From the NCBI GenBank assembly GCA_041660225.1, contig JBAZWV010000004.1, positions 1-64,000 on the forward strand: 64,000 bases of DNA, written 5' to 3'. Under the pieces are notes generated by a model. That model did no database searches. It was given only the letters and a program-made list of their open reading frames with translations, and had not been told where the DNA came from. Each line of letters opens with the position of its first letter. The first letter of the stretch is position 1. Source of the DNA: JBAZWV01 sp041660225. Its GTDB lineage: Bacteria; Patescibacteriota; Patescibacteriia; 2-12-FULL-60-25. The position numbers were made by a program, and so were the translations under genes. Of this stretch, positions 34,497 to 43,011 are shown one piece after another.

Positions 34497-35648
34497 TTGG
34501 ACACGAAAAGAATCATGTTCGCCGCCGAACTCGTCGGCAAATTCACGAAGCTGTTTTTCCGATACGAATGTCCGCATCAGCCCGAGACATTGATCCATCG
34601 GTTTCGGGCGTGGGTGAAAGATCACGAGAACGAGATGGAGCGCGCGTTTGATTACGTTCCATCGCCCGGCAAGCCGAGCATCCGTTCTCTGGTCCGACCC
34701 GATTTCCATCCGGATGGATTCGTCATGTGGAACTACACGCCTGTCGCCCACATGACGCTTCATCTGTTCGAGGATGGGTGGTCCGATCCGATTCGTCTGG
34801 CACGCGGCCTCGTCTTTGACACGCAGGGAGAGCTGCTCGCTCTTCCGTTCCCGAAGTTTTTCAACTATGGAGAACATCGGGAGACGCGCGAGTTCAAGAG
34901 AGCCCGTATCGTCGATGCGCGCGAAAAATTCGACGGTCATCTCGGCATTATCATTCCGTTCGCGCAGCGGTTTTATCTCACCACGCGAGGCCGGTTCACG
35001 AGTCCGAGCGCGCTTCTGGGGACGGATCTCGTCCAGAGACACGCGAAGAAGCATCACTGGAACACGGCGTACCCGCATCACCTGACGGTGCTCGTCGAGA
35101 TCGTTCATCCCAATACGCGCGTTCACGTGGATTATGGCGGAGCATCAAAGCTCGTCCTGATCGGAGCGTTTCATCGCCAAACGGGCGAAGATATCTATGG
35201 CGATGCGCTCGACGAGCTCGGAGAGCTTCTGAGTTTGGAGGTTTCGCCGCGCGTCAATGTGAGAACGATCAAGGGGCTTACCACGCTCATGCGCGATCGT
35301 TCCGTTGAAAACCGTGAAGGAATCGTAGCGCGGTTCGATGACGGACGACGGGTGAAGTTCAAGTTCGAGCGGTACATCGGGTTGATGGTTGCGGCGAAGC
35401 TCAACCATTCGTACCTGATGCGCCGCATCATGGACAACAAGGCGCGAACGATGATCGCGACGCTCGACGAAGAAGTTCGACCAGCGGCGCTTCGTATGAA
35501 ACGGCAATTGCTGCGCGTCCGTCCCTTGGCGCATCAAAATCCACGCGCTGCGGTCAAGCGCATCCGATCGTTCGTCGTGCCGGAACGCGACATCGCATCA
35601 TTCCAGCAAACGGCACGCGAGTTCGTTCGTTTTCTCCGTGCTGAATAG
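34497..35648 (+). CDS. T4 Rnl1-like RNA ligase
   Basis: This 383-residue nucleotidyltransferase has the ordered RNA-ligase motifs: RLARGLVFD before motif I, EKFDGHLG (KxDG motif I, the AMP-accepting lysine near residue 143), LTVLVEIVHP (motif III), REGIVARF (motif IV) and VKFKFERY (motif V). It should seal RNA ends with ATP. The start is TTG at 34497 with a perfect AGGAGG at 34484-34489. A terminator follows the stop within ten bases. No toxin or kinase/phosphatase (Pnkp) partner lies next to it. It stands alone and may act in RNA repair or have a phage origin. Confidence 0.85.
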   Translation: MDTKRIMFAAELVGKFTKLFFRYECPHQPETLIHRFRAWVKDHENEMERAFDYVPSPGKPSIRSLVRPDFHPDGFVMWNYTPVAHMTLHLFEDGWSDPIRLARGLVFDTQGELLALPFPKFFNYGEHRETREFKRARIVDAREKFDGHLGIIIPFAQRFYLTTRGRFTSPSALLGTDLVQRHAKKHHWNTAYPHHLTVLVEIVHPNTRVHVDYGGASKLVLIGAFHRQTGEDIYGDALDELGELLSLEVSPRVNVRTIKGLTTLMRDRSVENREGIVARFDDGRRVKFKFERYIGLMVAAKLNHSYLMRRIMDNKARTMIATLDEEVRPAALRMKRQLLRVRPLAHQNPRAAVKRIRSFVVPERDIASFQQTAREFVRFLRAE

Positions 35649-35656
35649 GCTTTCTC

Positions 35657-35680
35657 AGATCCGCTCTCGCGGGTCTTTTT
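35657..35680 (+). terminator. Intrinsic terminator for the RNA ligase gene
   Basis: A stem AGATCCGC/GCGGGTCT with a TCTC loop is followed by T5. Confidence 0.88.
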
Positions 35681-35741
35681 CTTATCCGGCAGATGATGTA
35701 ACCTACCTCCATGCCCGCTTTTCGCGGCGAATTTCGTTTCT

Positions 35742-38288
35742 ATGCAAGATTCCATTGTCATCAAAGGAGCCCGCGAACACAACCTCAAGAACATTTCGTT
35801 GACGCTTCCGCGCAATAAAATGATCGTCTTTACGGGACTTTCCGGATCGGGAAAGTCGAGTTTGGCATTCGACACCATTTTTGCGGAAGGACAGCGTCGA
35901 TATGTCGAGTCTTTGTCCGCATATGCGCGGCAATTCCTTGGACAGATGGATAAGCCGGATGTGGATGAGATCGAGGGTCTCTCCCCGGCGATTTCGATCG
36001 ATCAAAAAGCGCACAGCTCCAATCCGCGATCAACGGTCGCGACGATCACGGAGATTTACGATTATCTTCGCGTGTTATTTGCACGCATCGGATATCCGCA
36101 CTGTCCGATCGATGGGAAACCGATCCGCAAGATGACGGTCGAAGAAATGGTTGACGTGATTTTGAAACGCACGGTTGAGATTCATTCCGTGCCAGAAGAA
36201 ATTAAGAAGCGAAAGAAATCCGCGGACGTCCATGAGATTGTGATTCTTGCGCCGATTGTCCGCGGACGAAAAGGGGAATATCACCAGCTGCTTCAGGATT
36301 TGTACGAAGGTGGTTTTCTTGAAGTGCGTTTAGATGGAAAGTGGCAGTCGTTGCGTGGCAAGATCAACATGGGCCGTTATCAGCAGCACACGATCGAGCT
36401 TGTCGTAGATCGCATTCCGCTTGCGTGGCCGGTCGAAGGCAACAAGGCGCTTCGACAACGTATTTCAGAAGCGATCGAGATCGCGTTGGATCGCGCGACA
36501 GATACGATGATCGCGATTCTCGATGACGGATCGGAACATCTGATGTCATCGCGATTCTCGTGTCCCGAACATGATTTCGCGTTTCCAGAAATCGAGCCGC
36601 GACTTTTTTCGTTCAACTCTCCGTACGGTGCGTGTCCAACGTGTAACGGACTTGGAACAAAGTTTTTGTTCTCTGAGGAAATTTGCGACACATGTCATGG
36701 CGCGAGACTTCGTACCGAGGCGATGTTCGTGCTCGTGAACGACAAGAATATCGTTGACGTGACGACGATGGCGATCGATAAGGCGCATGCGTTTTTAGCA
36801 TCGCTCGATCTGACGAGTAACGAAGCGAAGATCGCGGAACCGATCATGCGCGAGATTTTGGCGCGCTTGCAGTTCTTGCTCGACGTCGGTCTCCATTATA
36901 TTACGCTGAATCGCATGGCCGGTTCGCTTTCCGGCGGCGAAGCGCAACGTATTCGTTTGGCATCGCAGATCGGATCCAGACTCGTGGGAGCATTGTACGT
37001 CCTCGACGAACCGACGATCGGGTTGCATCAACGCGATAATGCGAAGCTGATCGAAACGCTTGAGAAACTGCGTGATGCCGGGAACACGATCATCGTCGTT
37101 GAGCATGACGAAGATACGATCGCGGCAGCGGATCATCTTGTGGATATTGGGCCAGGAGCAGGAAAACACGGCGGCGAAATCGTTGCGGAAGGATCGATGC
37201 CGGAGGTGTTGCAGAATAAAAAGAGTTTGACGTGTGAATATTTGCGCGGAGACAAAACGATTCCGTATCCCAAAAAACGACGCGGAGAAGCGGGGGAATT
37301 TATTACGATTCGAAAAGCGTCAGAGAACAATTTGAAGAACGTGACGGTGAAGATTCCGCTCAAGCGATTCGTTGCGATCACGGGCGTGTCCGGCTCTGGA
37401 AAATCGACGCTGATGATCGATATTCTGTATCGCGCGATCGCGCAGCATTTGCACGGATCGATGGCGAAACCTGGTGCGCACGAAAAGATCGAAGGAATGG
37501 ATTGGATCGATAAGATCGTGGATGTGGATCAGTCGCCGATCGGACGCACACCGCGCTCAAACCCCGCGACATATACGGGAATTTGGAATCATGTACGCGA
37601 ACTTTTCTCGATGACCGCGGAAGCGCGTGCCCGCGGATACAAAGTCGGCCGCTTTTCGTTCAACGTCCCGGGCGGACGCTGTGAGCATTGCGAGGGAAAT
37701 GGCCGCATTGCGATCGAGATGCACTTTTTGCCGACCGTGTATGTTCCGTGCGACGTCTGCAAAGGCAAGCGTTTTGATCGCGAAACGCTCGAAGTGAAAT
37801 ATCGCAATAAGAATGTCGCCGAGGTTCTCTCGATGACGGTTGAAGAAGCAAATTCATTTTTCCACGATCTCCCTCCGATTTACGATCGCACGAGAATCCT
37901 CGCAGAAGTCGGCCTTGGATATATTGAGCTGGGTCAGGCTGCGACAACGTTGTCCGGAGGAGAAGCGCAGCGCATCAAGCTTGCGACAGAACTTGCGCGT
38001 CGTGACACAGGAAAAACATTCTACTTGCTGGATGAGCCGACAACGGGTCTTCATTTTGATGACATCCGTAAATTGCTTGATGTGCTTCATCGTCTGGTTT
38101 CGCGTGGCAATACCGTTGTTGTTATCGAACACAACCTCGACGTGATCAAGAACGCCGATTGGATCATCGATATGGGTCCAGAAGGTGGGGATGGGGGAGG
38201 ACGCATCGTCGCCCAGGGAACGCCCGAAGATGTGGCGAAGAATCCCGCGAGTGTGACAGGGCAGTATTTGAAGAAGCTATTGAAATAA
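35742..38288 (+). CDS. uvrA: Excinuclease ABC subunit A
   Basis: This 848-residue DNA-damage sensor has two ABC ATPase modules: Walker A GLSGSGKSS (about 32-40) and GVSGSGKST (about 548-556), and signatures LSGGEAQRIRLA and LSGGEAQRIKLA with DEPTIGLHQRD and DEPTTGLHFDD. Zinc modules are CPTCNGLG ... CDTCHGARL and CEHCEGNG ... CDVCKGKRF. It is shorter than the usual 940 residues, mainly in the first insertion domain. It forms UvrAB for nucleotide excision repair. No uvrB is present in this window. Confidence 0.97.
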   Translation: MQDSIVIKGAREHNLKNISLTLPRNKMIVFTGLSGSGKSSLAFDTIFAEGQRRYVESLSAYARQFLGQMDKPDVDEIEGLSPAISIDQKAHSSNPRSTVATITEIYDYLRVLFARIGYPHCPIDGKPIRKMTVEEMVDVILKRTVEIHSVPEEIKKRKKSADVHEIVILAPIVRGRKGEYHQLLQDLYEGGFLEVRLDGKWQSLRGKINMGRYQQHTIELVVDRIPLAWPVEGNKALRQRISEAIEIALDRATDTMIAILDDGSEHLMSSRFSCPEHDFAFPEIEPRLFSFNSPYGACPTCNGLGTKFLFSEEICDTCHGARLRTEAMFVLVNDKNIVDVTTMAIDKAHAFLASLDLTSNEAKIAEPIMREILARLQFLLDVGLHYITLNRMAGSLSGGEAQRIRLASQIGSRLVGALYVLDEPTIGLHQRDNAKLIETLEKLRDAGNTIIVVEHDEDTIAAADHLVDIGPGAGKHGGEIVAEGSMPEVLQNKKSLTCEYLRGDKTIPYPKKRRGEAGEFITIRKASENNLKNVTVKIPLKRFVAITGVSGSGKSTLMIDILYRAIAQHLHGSMAKPGAHEKIEGMDWIDKIVDVDQSPIGRTPRSNPATYTGIWNHVRELFSMTAEARARGYKVGRFSFNVPGGRCEHCEGNGRIAIEMHFLPTVYVPCDVCKGKRFDRETLEVKYRNKNVAEVLSMTVEEANSFFHDLPPIYDRTRILAEVGLGYIELGQAATTLSGGEAQRIKLATELARRDTGKTFYLLDEPTTGLHFDDIRKLLDVLHRLVSRGNTVVVIEHNLDVIKNADWIIDMGPEGGDGGGRIVAQGTPEDVAKNPASVTGQYLKKLLK

Positions 38289-38313
38289 AAAAAAGCTCTC
38301 TGGATCAGAGAGC
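38287..38313 (-). terminator. Intrinsic terminator for gene 38305
   Basis: On the minus strand an 8-bp stem GCTCTCTG/CAGAGAGC with a three-base loop is followed by T8. The TGA stop of the minus gene lies within the hairpin. Confidence 0.9.
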
Positions 38314-38886
38314 GCGCTTCCCTTTTGGATGGAAGAGAGAGCCGTGTTCGAGGATAGCATTGAATTTATCCTCGGGCATGGGGAGAAAGAATCTCCACAT
38401 GCCTTTTTGTTTGATTTCGCGTCCGAGCGCTTCGAGTTTGAAGCGGCGCATCTTGAGGGTTAGGAGCGGCGTGTGTTCGAACGGATGAAGAAGGAACGCG
38501 GGTTTTTTGAGAAAATTTCTTTCGAGAATCGAGCGGATGATCCACAGCCGCATCACGAGCGACTCTTCCGGCACGCGGAGGATGTCATGGAGATCGGAGT
38601 TGAGAAGAAGCTCACGCATGAGCAGCGTTTCGGGCGAATGTTCGGATTCGTGCAGATGTGCGAATGAGCGGAAACCGATCCACTTTGCAATGGTGTTCAA
38701 TACAGTTTCCGTGGTTGCGGCCTGTCCCTCTTGCCACATCCAGGCGTGTTTGTTCGCGAATTTTTCCCAGTCTTGGTTCGTCCAATCATGCGCGCGACGG
38801 ACGAGAAAATCGCGTATTTTTTTATCCAGCGGACGAGGTGCTCCAAGGCCGTCGTCATCGTCGATTGGTCGTTTTTTGCGTGACAT
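38305..38886 (-). CDS. Hypothetical protein, 193 residues
   Basis: This soluble 193-residue protein is not recognised. A basic/acidic start (MSRKKRPIDDDDG) is followed by a mostly helical domain (RDFLVRRAHDWTNQDWEKFA, WIIRSILERNFLKK). The ATG at 38886 is chosen because GGGGA stands just upstream. It has its own terminator and is followed in the opposite sense by uvrA. It is one of the run of minus-strand orphan genes at 38.3-40.6 kb. Confidence 0.72.
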   Translation of the reverse strand: MSRKKRPIDDDDGLGAPRPLDKKIRDFLVRRAHDWTNQDWEKFANKHAWMWQEGQAATTETVLNTIAKWIGFRSFAHLHESEHSPETLLMRELLLNSDLHDILRVPEESLVMRLWIIRSILERNFLKKPAFLLHPFEHTPLLTLKMRRFKLEALGREIKQKGMWRFFLPMPEDKFNAILEHGSLFHPKGKRAL

Positions 38887-38952
38887 TCGTTTCCCCGGGT
38901 AGGTTGTCGATGTACGCCGCGATAGAACCATGGCCGCGGTTGTTGCGTCAAG

Positions 38953-38974
38953 AAAAAATCCAGCTGAGCTGGAT
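38953..38974 (-). terminator. Intrinsic terminator for gene 39004
   Basis: On the minus strand a stem ATCCAGC/GCTGGAT with a TCA loop is followed by T5. Confidence 0.8.
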
Positions 38975-39003
38975 AGAGAGAGATTGCCTGCGAGAGGCAC
39001 GTG

Positions 39004-39249
39004 CTAATCGAATCGAAGGGCAAGGAAGCTAGTCTTTTTGTGACGAACGTCCCAACCCAGCTTTTCGAGCGCGTCCATGAGCGGATTCGCGACCTCCGAA
39101 TAGAGGCGCTCGATGGTCTTCTTTTCCTCAGGTGTTCTGTGCAAGCTGTGGCTCACGACGACCTGAGTGGTCTTCTCATTCGCTTCGACGCGGACGCGGT
39201 TGTGTCCCTTCTTGATGAGCGCGATGACATCAGCGATCAGTGTGTCCAT
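39004..39249 (-). CDS. Small hypothetical protein, 81 residues
   Basis: This 81-residue protein is not recognised; it looks like a compact alpha/beta fold (VRVEANEKTTQVVVSHSLHR). GGAGGGG lies seven bases or so upstream of the ATG, a strong ribosome-binding site. It has its own terminator. It belongs to the run of stand-alone minus-strand genes. Confidence 0.7.
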   Translation of the reverse strand: MDTLIADVIALIKKGHNRVRVEANEKTTQVVVSHSLHRTPEEKKTIERLYSEVANPLMDALEKLGWDVRHKKTSFLALRFD

Positions 39250-39313
39250 TCACCCCTCCATTCTGGAGCAACATCACTCCATCAATGTTGCGGAGTCGCG
39301 TCAAGCGGAAAAG

Positions 39314-39337
39314 AAAAACCTCGTCGATGGACGAGGT
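39314..39337 (-). terminator. Intrinsic terminator for gene 39337
   Basis: On the minus strand a stem ACCTCGTC/GACGAGGT with a four-base loop is followed by T5. It abuts the stop codon. Confidence 0.88.
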
Positions 39338-40587
39338 CATGTGAGGCGGTCGAGGATGGTGAGGTATTCGCGCTGGGTTTTTGCGAAGATTGCATCTGCA
39401 AACCGTTGTGTCCGCGGAGAGACCTTGCGCGACTCGAGCTCCATGGAGCGTCTTGCGAAGAGTTTTTTCGGGATCGCGAGGCAGTCCAGATCTTCCGGTG
39501 GACGCACCTCGGAATGGACCTGCAGATAGTCCAACGCATGTCCGATCACTTCTCCGAGGATCAGCAGGCCGGTATTTTTCCGCAGCGCGTCATAGATCCG
39601 CGCTCCGGGGATGCGCGCCAGCTGCATTCTCTCGAGAACCTCTGCGATCGCGTGGGCGTTTTTGATCATCCACGGACGTCGGAGGACGAATTGGTATGCC
39701 ATGTCACGGTTCATGCCAGCGCCGCGCGGATGTGACATGATCGTCGCCAACCGTTTGACGAGCTGCACTCCCGCATCGTCGATCACTGCCGGTTTTTCGC
39801 TCATCACGGTCTGTTGATGGAGCGGAAAACGACAATCGTCGTCGAGTCCGGGGTCTTTTTCCCATTTTTTGGGGATTGGTTCCGGGTTCGAAACGACGAG
39901 CGCAAGCGTCGGTTTCGTCACGAGCGTGTCGTTGGTGGCTGGAACCGTTCGAAGTGCGTCCACGCCTGGAAGGCGCTGTGTCCTCGGTGTCGAGCGCAAC
40001 GCCTGCTTCGGTTTATGCTTGAGCATCGGCGACAGGTACTCCGAGAAGTGAACGGTACCGTCCTCGCCATGTGTGATGGCGTTCCATACGTCGGCGGGCG
40101 TACGGTTCACATTCATGAGCGCTTCTTCCATGAGCGCCAGCCTATCGATCGTGAAGTATTTCGGATACGCGATGATGAAATCGCGACACACGTCTGGAGC
40201 GGGGAGCATCCGGCGAAGGTGCTCGACCTTCGCGTTAAACTCCTCGGGCGGAATATCCAGAATATCCATGCAGCGCACGATCACGTCACTCGCAGCATCG
40301 AGCGTCAGACCGAGATCCATAACGAAGGCATCGAGTCGCGACTCGATGCGCTGAATGTTCCGCTGGATATTGCGGGAATCGTTCCGAAGAATCGTGAGCG
40401 TTCGCGCAGTTCCCAGACTTTTGATCAAGGTGCTCACACGCTCAAGCCACGCGGTTGCGTCGTAACGGAGTCTGCCTTGATCAAAAAGGCCGTACGCCTC
40501 ATGCTTTGGAATGACGAGCGTTTGGGACAGTATACGAGCAACCCGATCCCGCCTTGTGAGGGAGTGATGCTCCGCTTCTTCTTCCAT
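39337..40587 (-). CDS. Hypothetical helical protein with mTERF-like repeats
   Basis: This 416-residue protein is predominantly helical. Segments such as RDFIIAYPKYFTIDRLALME and QFVLRRPWMIKNAHAIAEVL have the periodic 'P-x-hydrophobic' spacing of mTERF-type repeats (about 30 residues per unit), which in other systems bind DNA or RNA. No closer family is recognised. A Pro/Thr-rich linker separates an N-terminal and a C-terminal helical half (about 190-260). The ATG at 40587 has AAGGAA upstream. It is divergent from uvrC. Confidence 0.72.
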   Translation of the reverse strand: MEEEAEHHSLTRRDRVARILSQTLVIPKHEAYGLFDQGRLRYDATAWLERVSTLIKSLGTARTLTILRNDSRNIQRNIQRIESRLDAFVMDLGLTLDAASDVIVRCMDILDIPPEEFNAKVEHLRRMLPAPDVCRDFIIAYPKYFTIDRLALMEEALMNVNRTPADVWNAITHGEDGTVHFSEYLSPMLKHKPKQALRSTPRTQRLPGVDALRTVPATNDTLVTKPTLALVVSNPEPIPKKWEKDPGLDDDCRFPLHQQTVMSEKPAVIDDAGVQLVKRLATIMSHPRGAGMNRDMAYQFVLRRPWMIKNAHAIAEVLERMQLARIPGARIYDALRKNTGLLILGEVIGHALDYLQVHSEVRPPEDLDCLAIPKKLFARRSMELESRKVSPRTQRFADAIFAKTQREYLTILDRLT

Positions 40588-40635
40588 TGTGTTCCTTTCT
40601 TTTTTGAAATGAGCCCGCCGACACGAAACCATATC

Positions 40636-40664
40636 TTGGCGGGTCCGTCAATCCGCGCTACCGT
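40636..40664 (+). promoter_or_regulatory. Promoter of uvrC, leaderless type
   Basis: TTGGCG (40636-40641), 17-bp spacer and TACCGT (40659-40664). The uvrC ATG begins six bases after the -10 box. Confidence 0.7.
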
Positions 40665-40670
40665 GCCTCC

Positions 40671-41927
40671 ATGCCGCCAAAGGACGTCAAAGTCAAAAAT
40701 AATGAACTGCCGGATACGCCGGGAGTGTATTTGATGAAGGATGGGAAGGGGAAGATCATTTATGTGGGAAAAGCGACATCGCTGAAGCGACGCGTATCGT
40801 CGTATTTTCAACGGCCGCATGACACGCGGATTCAGGAAATGGTTTCGAAGATCCGCGAGATCGATTACATTCAAAAGCCGACGGCGATTGAGGCGTTGAT
40901 TTTGGAAGCGAATCTCATCAAGTATTATTTTCCGTACTACAACATCAAAGAGAAAGACAATAAGAGCTTTCTTTACCTCGTCATCACGAAGGAAGATTTT
41001 CCAAAACCGCTTCTTATTCGCGGAACGGATCTTGGCGATGATGCGTCGTCGCAATATAAAGCGGTGTTCGGTCCGTATACGTCACCAAAATCACTTCGCG
41101 CGGCGCTGGATTTGATTCGCAAGGCGTTTCCATGGTCAACGTGTGAATCCGGTCAGAGTCGAGCCTGTTTCTATTATCATCTGAAGCTCTGTCCCGGCGT
41201 TTGTATCGGCGCGATCTCGAAACAGGATTATGCAAAGATCATTCGCGATCTGATCAAGTTTTTCGATGGAAAGAAGGATGACCTTTTAAAGCAATACAAG
41301 AAGGACATGAAAACGGCGGCGAAAGAGAAGCAGTTTGAAGAAGCCGCACAGATTCGCAACAAGATTTATTTCCTTGAGCATATTCAGGATGTCGCGATCC
41401 TGAAGCGCGAAGACGAGGATGTGGATAAGATTCGCGAAGGTGAAGCGCCGATCAATGTTTTCGGGCGTATTGAAGGATATGACATCTCGAATATCTCAGG
41501 GACTTCATCTGTGTCATCCATGGTCGTCTTTGAGAATGGAGCGCCAGCCAAAGCGGAATATCGCAAGTTTCGGATTAAAACGGTGACGGGATCGAATGAT
41601 GTTGCTTCGATGAAAGAGACGATTGCGCGTCGGTTGCGAAATGATTGGCGACATCCGGATCTGATCCTGATCGATGGGGGATGGCCGCAGGTGAATGCGG
41701 CGATTCAAGTCGTTCACGAGTTTGATCTTGGGATTCCTGTCGTCGGACTCGCCAAAGGACCGGCGAGAGATAAAGATGAATTGATCTGTGATCCGAACAA
41801 TCTTGAAATCTGCGCGCTCTGCGAACGTCATAAGAATCTCCTCGTTGCCGTGCGTGACGAAGCGCATCGTTTTGCGAATGCGTATCATCGAAAGCTGCGA
41901 TCACGAAGAATGTTGGGAGGGGAATAA
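40671..41927 (+). CDS. uvrC: Excinuclease ABC subunit C, short form
   Basis: This 418-residue nuclease makes both cuts in nucleotide excision repair. The N-terminal GIY-YIG domain (GVYLMKDGKGKIIYVGKATS) makes the 3' cut. A UVR segment (KEKQFEEAAQIRNKIYFLEH, about 225-245) binds UvrB. The RNase H-like domain carries acidic residues in GYDISNISG and LILIDGG and a histidine in RDEAHRFA for the 5' cut. The tandem helix-hairpin-helix tail (about the last 150 residues of a 600-residue UvrC) is absent, and the stop is clean with no frameshift trace. There is no Shine-Dalgarno; the mRNA should be leaderless. Confidence 0.95.
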   Translation: MPPKDVKVKNNELPDTPGVYLMKDGKGKIIYVGKATSLKRRVSSYFQRPHDTRIQEMVSKIREIDYIQKPTAIEALILEANLIKYYFPYYNIKEKDNKSFLYLVITKEDFPKPLLIRGTDLGDDASSQYKAVFGPYTSPKSLRAALDLIRKAFPWSTCESGQSRACFYYHLKLCPGVCIGAISKQDYAKIIRDLIKFFDGKKDDLLKQYKKDMKTAAKEKQFEEAAQIRNKIYFLEHIQDVAILKREDEDVDKIREGEAPINVFGRIEGYDISNISGTSSVSSMVVFENGAPAKAEYRKFRIKTVTGSNDVASMKETIARRLRNDWRHPDLILIDGGWPQVNAAIQVVHEFDLGIPVVGLAKGPARDKDELICDPNNLEICALCERHKNLLVAVRDEAHRFANAYHRKLRSRRMLGGE

Positions 41928-41951
41928 GAAAAAACCTCCGAGAGGGAGGTT
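41928..41951 (-). terminator. Intrinsic terminator for gene 41950
   Basis: On the minus strand a stem AACCTCC/GGAGGTT with a five-base loop is followed by T4. It sits at the convergent junction with uvrC. Confidence 0.85.
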
Positions 41952-42348
41952 AGTTGGAGATAAGGTGTCGAGCCTGAACGAGAGCGACCCATTTTTGTTT
42001 CCGTTTTTTGCCGCCGAGATTTTTCCGAACCGGCAACCGAGGACGCTCTTTGATGACGAGATGGTCGGTGAGGTCGGTAAGGCGAATGTTGCTGTTGGCG
42101 AAGGTCATTTCGCCGATCTTCAAAAAGATATGTAGCCCCGTGGGAGAGACTCCCTCAATGAGCACCGAAAGAGGAAACGTCTCATTGAACCAGAGAATAT
42201 TCTCTTGTTTTGTCTCTGGACCGCATGGCGTGAGGAATCGAATTCCAACACGCGCGGTTCCTCCATCAGCTTCGGAGGGGTCAATGGCCAGGGAAACTTT
42301 TGTGTCCGGTTGCAGCTTCAGGCCTAGGAGTTCTGTGTTAAGGGACAT
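41950..42348 (-). CDS. Hypothetical protein, 132 residues
   Basis: This soluble protein is not recognised. Predicted beta strands (KVSLAIDPSEADGGTARVGI, FPLSVLIEGVSPTGLHIFL) suggest a small all-beta domain, superficially PilZ-like but without the RxxxR and D/NxSxxG motifs. The C-terminus is basic (RLPVRKNLGGKKRKQKW). The ATG at 42348 has GAGG five bases upstream; a GTG two codons earlier is also possible. It has its own terminator. Confidence 0.7.
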   Translation of the reverse strand: MSLNTELLGLKLQPDTKVSLAIDPSEADGGTARVGIRFLTPCGPETKQENILWFNETFPLSVLIEGVSPTGLHIFLKIGEMTFANSNIRLTDLTDHLVIKERPRLPVRKNLGGKKRKQKWVALVQARHLISN

Positions 42349-42506
42349 CTTCACCTCTTTTCTTTCTGTACGCGCTTCCTATCTCAAAATGCTTGCTTTG
42401 TCAATCGTGAAAGGGGAGTGAAGTGGGATTTTACTTATACACATTGGAACGAAAAAAGAACACTATTTTGGCTATGTAGAGAGCTATTTTTGCTATCCTA
42501 TAACCT

Positions 42507-42535
42507 TTGACGTGAAGGTCCAAGTGGCATAGAAT
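42507..42535 (+). promoter_or_regulatory. Promoter of the mraZ operon
   Basis: TTGACG (42507-42512), 17-bp spacer and TAGAAT (42530-42535). Transcription should start near 42542. The -10 box is overlapped by the MraZ boxes. Confidence 0.8.
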
Positions 42536-42559
42536 GGCTTCTAGTGGGGACGAGTGGGG
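42525..42559 (+). promoter_or_regulatory. MraZ operator, four boxes with 10-bp spacing
   Basis: TGGCA (42525), TGGCT (42535), TGGGG (42545) and TGGGG (42555) lie exactly ten bases apart, matching the known MraZ site of TGGG-N direct repeats with 5-bp spacers. The two distal boxes are degenerate. The array covers the -10 box and start site, so binding would repress the operon. Confidence 0.85.
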
Positions 42560-42579
42560 AACAAAGATTTGGCTGCCTT

Positions 42580-43008
42580 ATGTTTATCGGTGAGTTTCAT
42601 CACACACTTGATGACAAAGGGCGGCTGGCGATTCCGGTGAAGTTTCGTATTGACCTTGCGGCTGGCGCAGTGGTCACGCGGGGCCTCGACCGTTCGCTGT
42701 TTCTTTATCCGAAAGAGGAGTGGGAAGTGCTGGCTTCAAAGCTTGCCGCCCTTCCCCTTGGACAAGCCGACACTCGCGCGTTCGCCCGGCTCATGCTTGC
42801 GGGCGCAATGGAAGTGGAGATCGATAAGTCCGGTCGCGTCACGGTACCTGAATACCTCCGGCACTACGCTGGACTGACGAAGGATGTGGTCGTGACCGGA
42901 CTGTTCGATCGATTGGAGGTCTGGGATGAAACAGCGTGGAAGGAATACGCCTCGAAGACCGAACGCGACTCGAACGATATCGCTGAGCGTTTAGGAAACA
43001 TCGTTTGA
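42580..43008 (+). CDS. mraZ: Transcriptional regulator MraZ
   Basis: This 142-residue protein has two AbrB-like SpoVT folds, with the family motifs FIGEFHHTLDDKGRLAIPVKF near the start (split about 1-22) and 'EVEIDKSGRVTVPEYLRHYAGL' in the second half. It autoregulates the division/cell-wall operon by binding the TGGGN repeats just upstream. The ATG at 42580 fits the family start (MFIGEF); the frame extends upstream to 42544. It is followed by rsmH after three bases. Confidence 0.96.
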   Translation: MFIGEFHHTLDDKGRLAIPVKFRIDLAAGAVVTRGLDRSLFLYPKEEWEVLASKLAALPLGQADTRAFARLMLAGAMEVEIDKSGRVTVPEYLRHYAGLTKDVVVTGLFDRLEVWDETAWKEYASKTERDSNDIAERLGNIV

Positions 43009-43011
43009 TCT

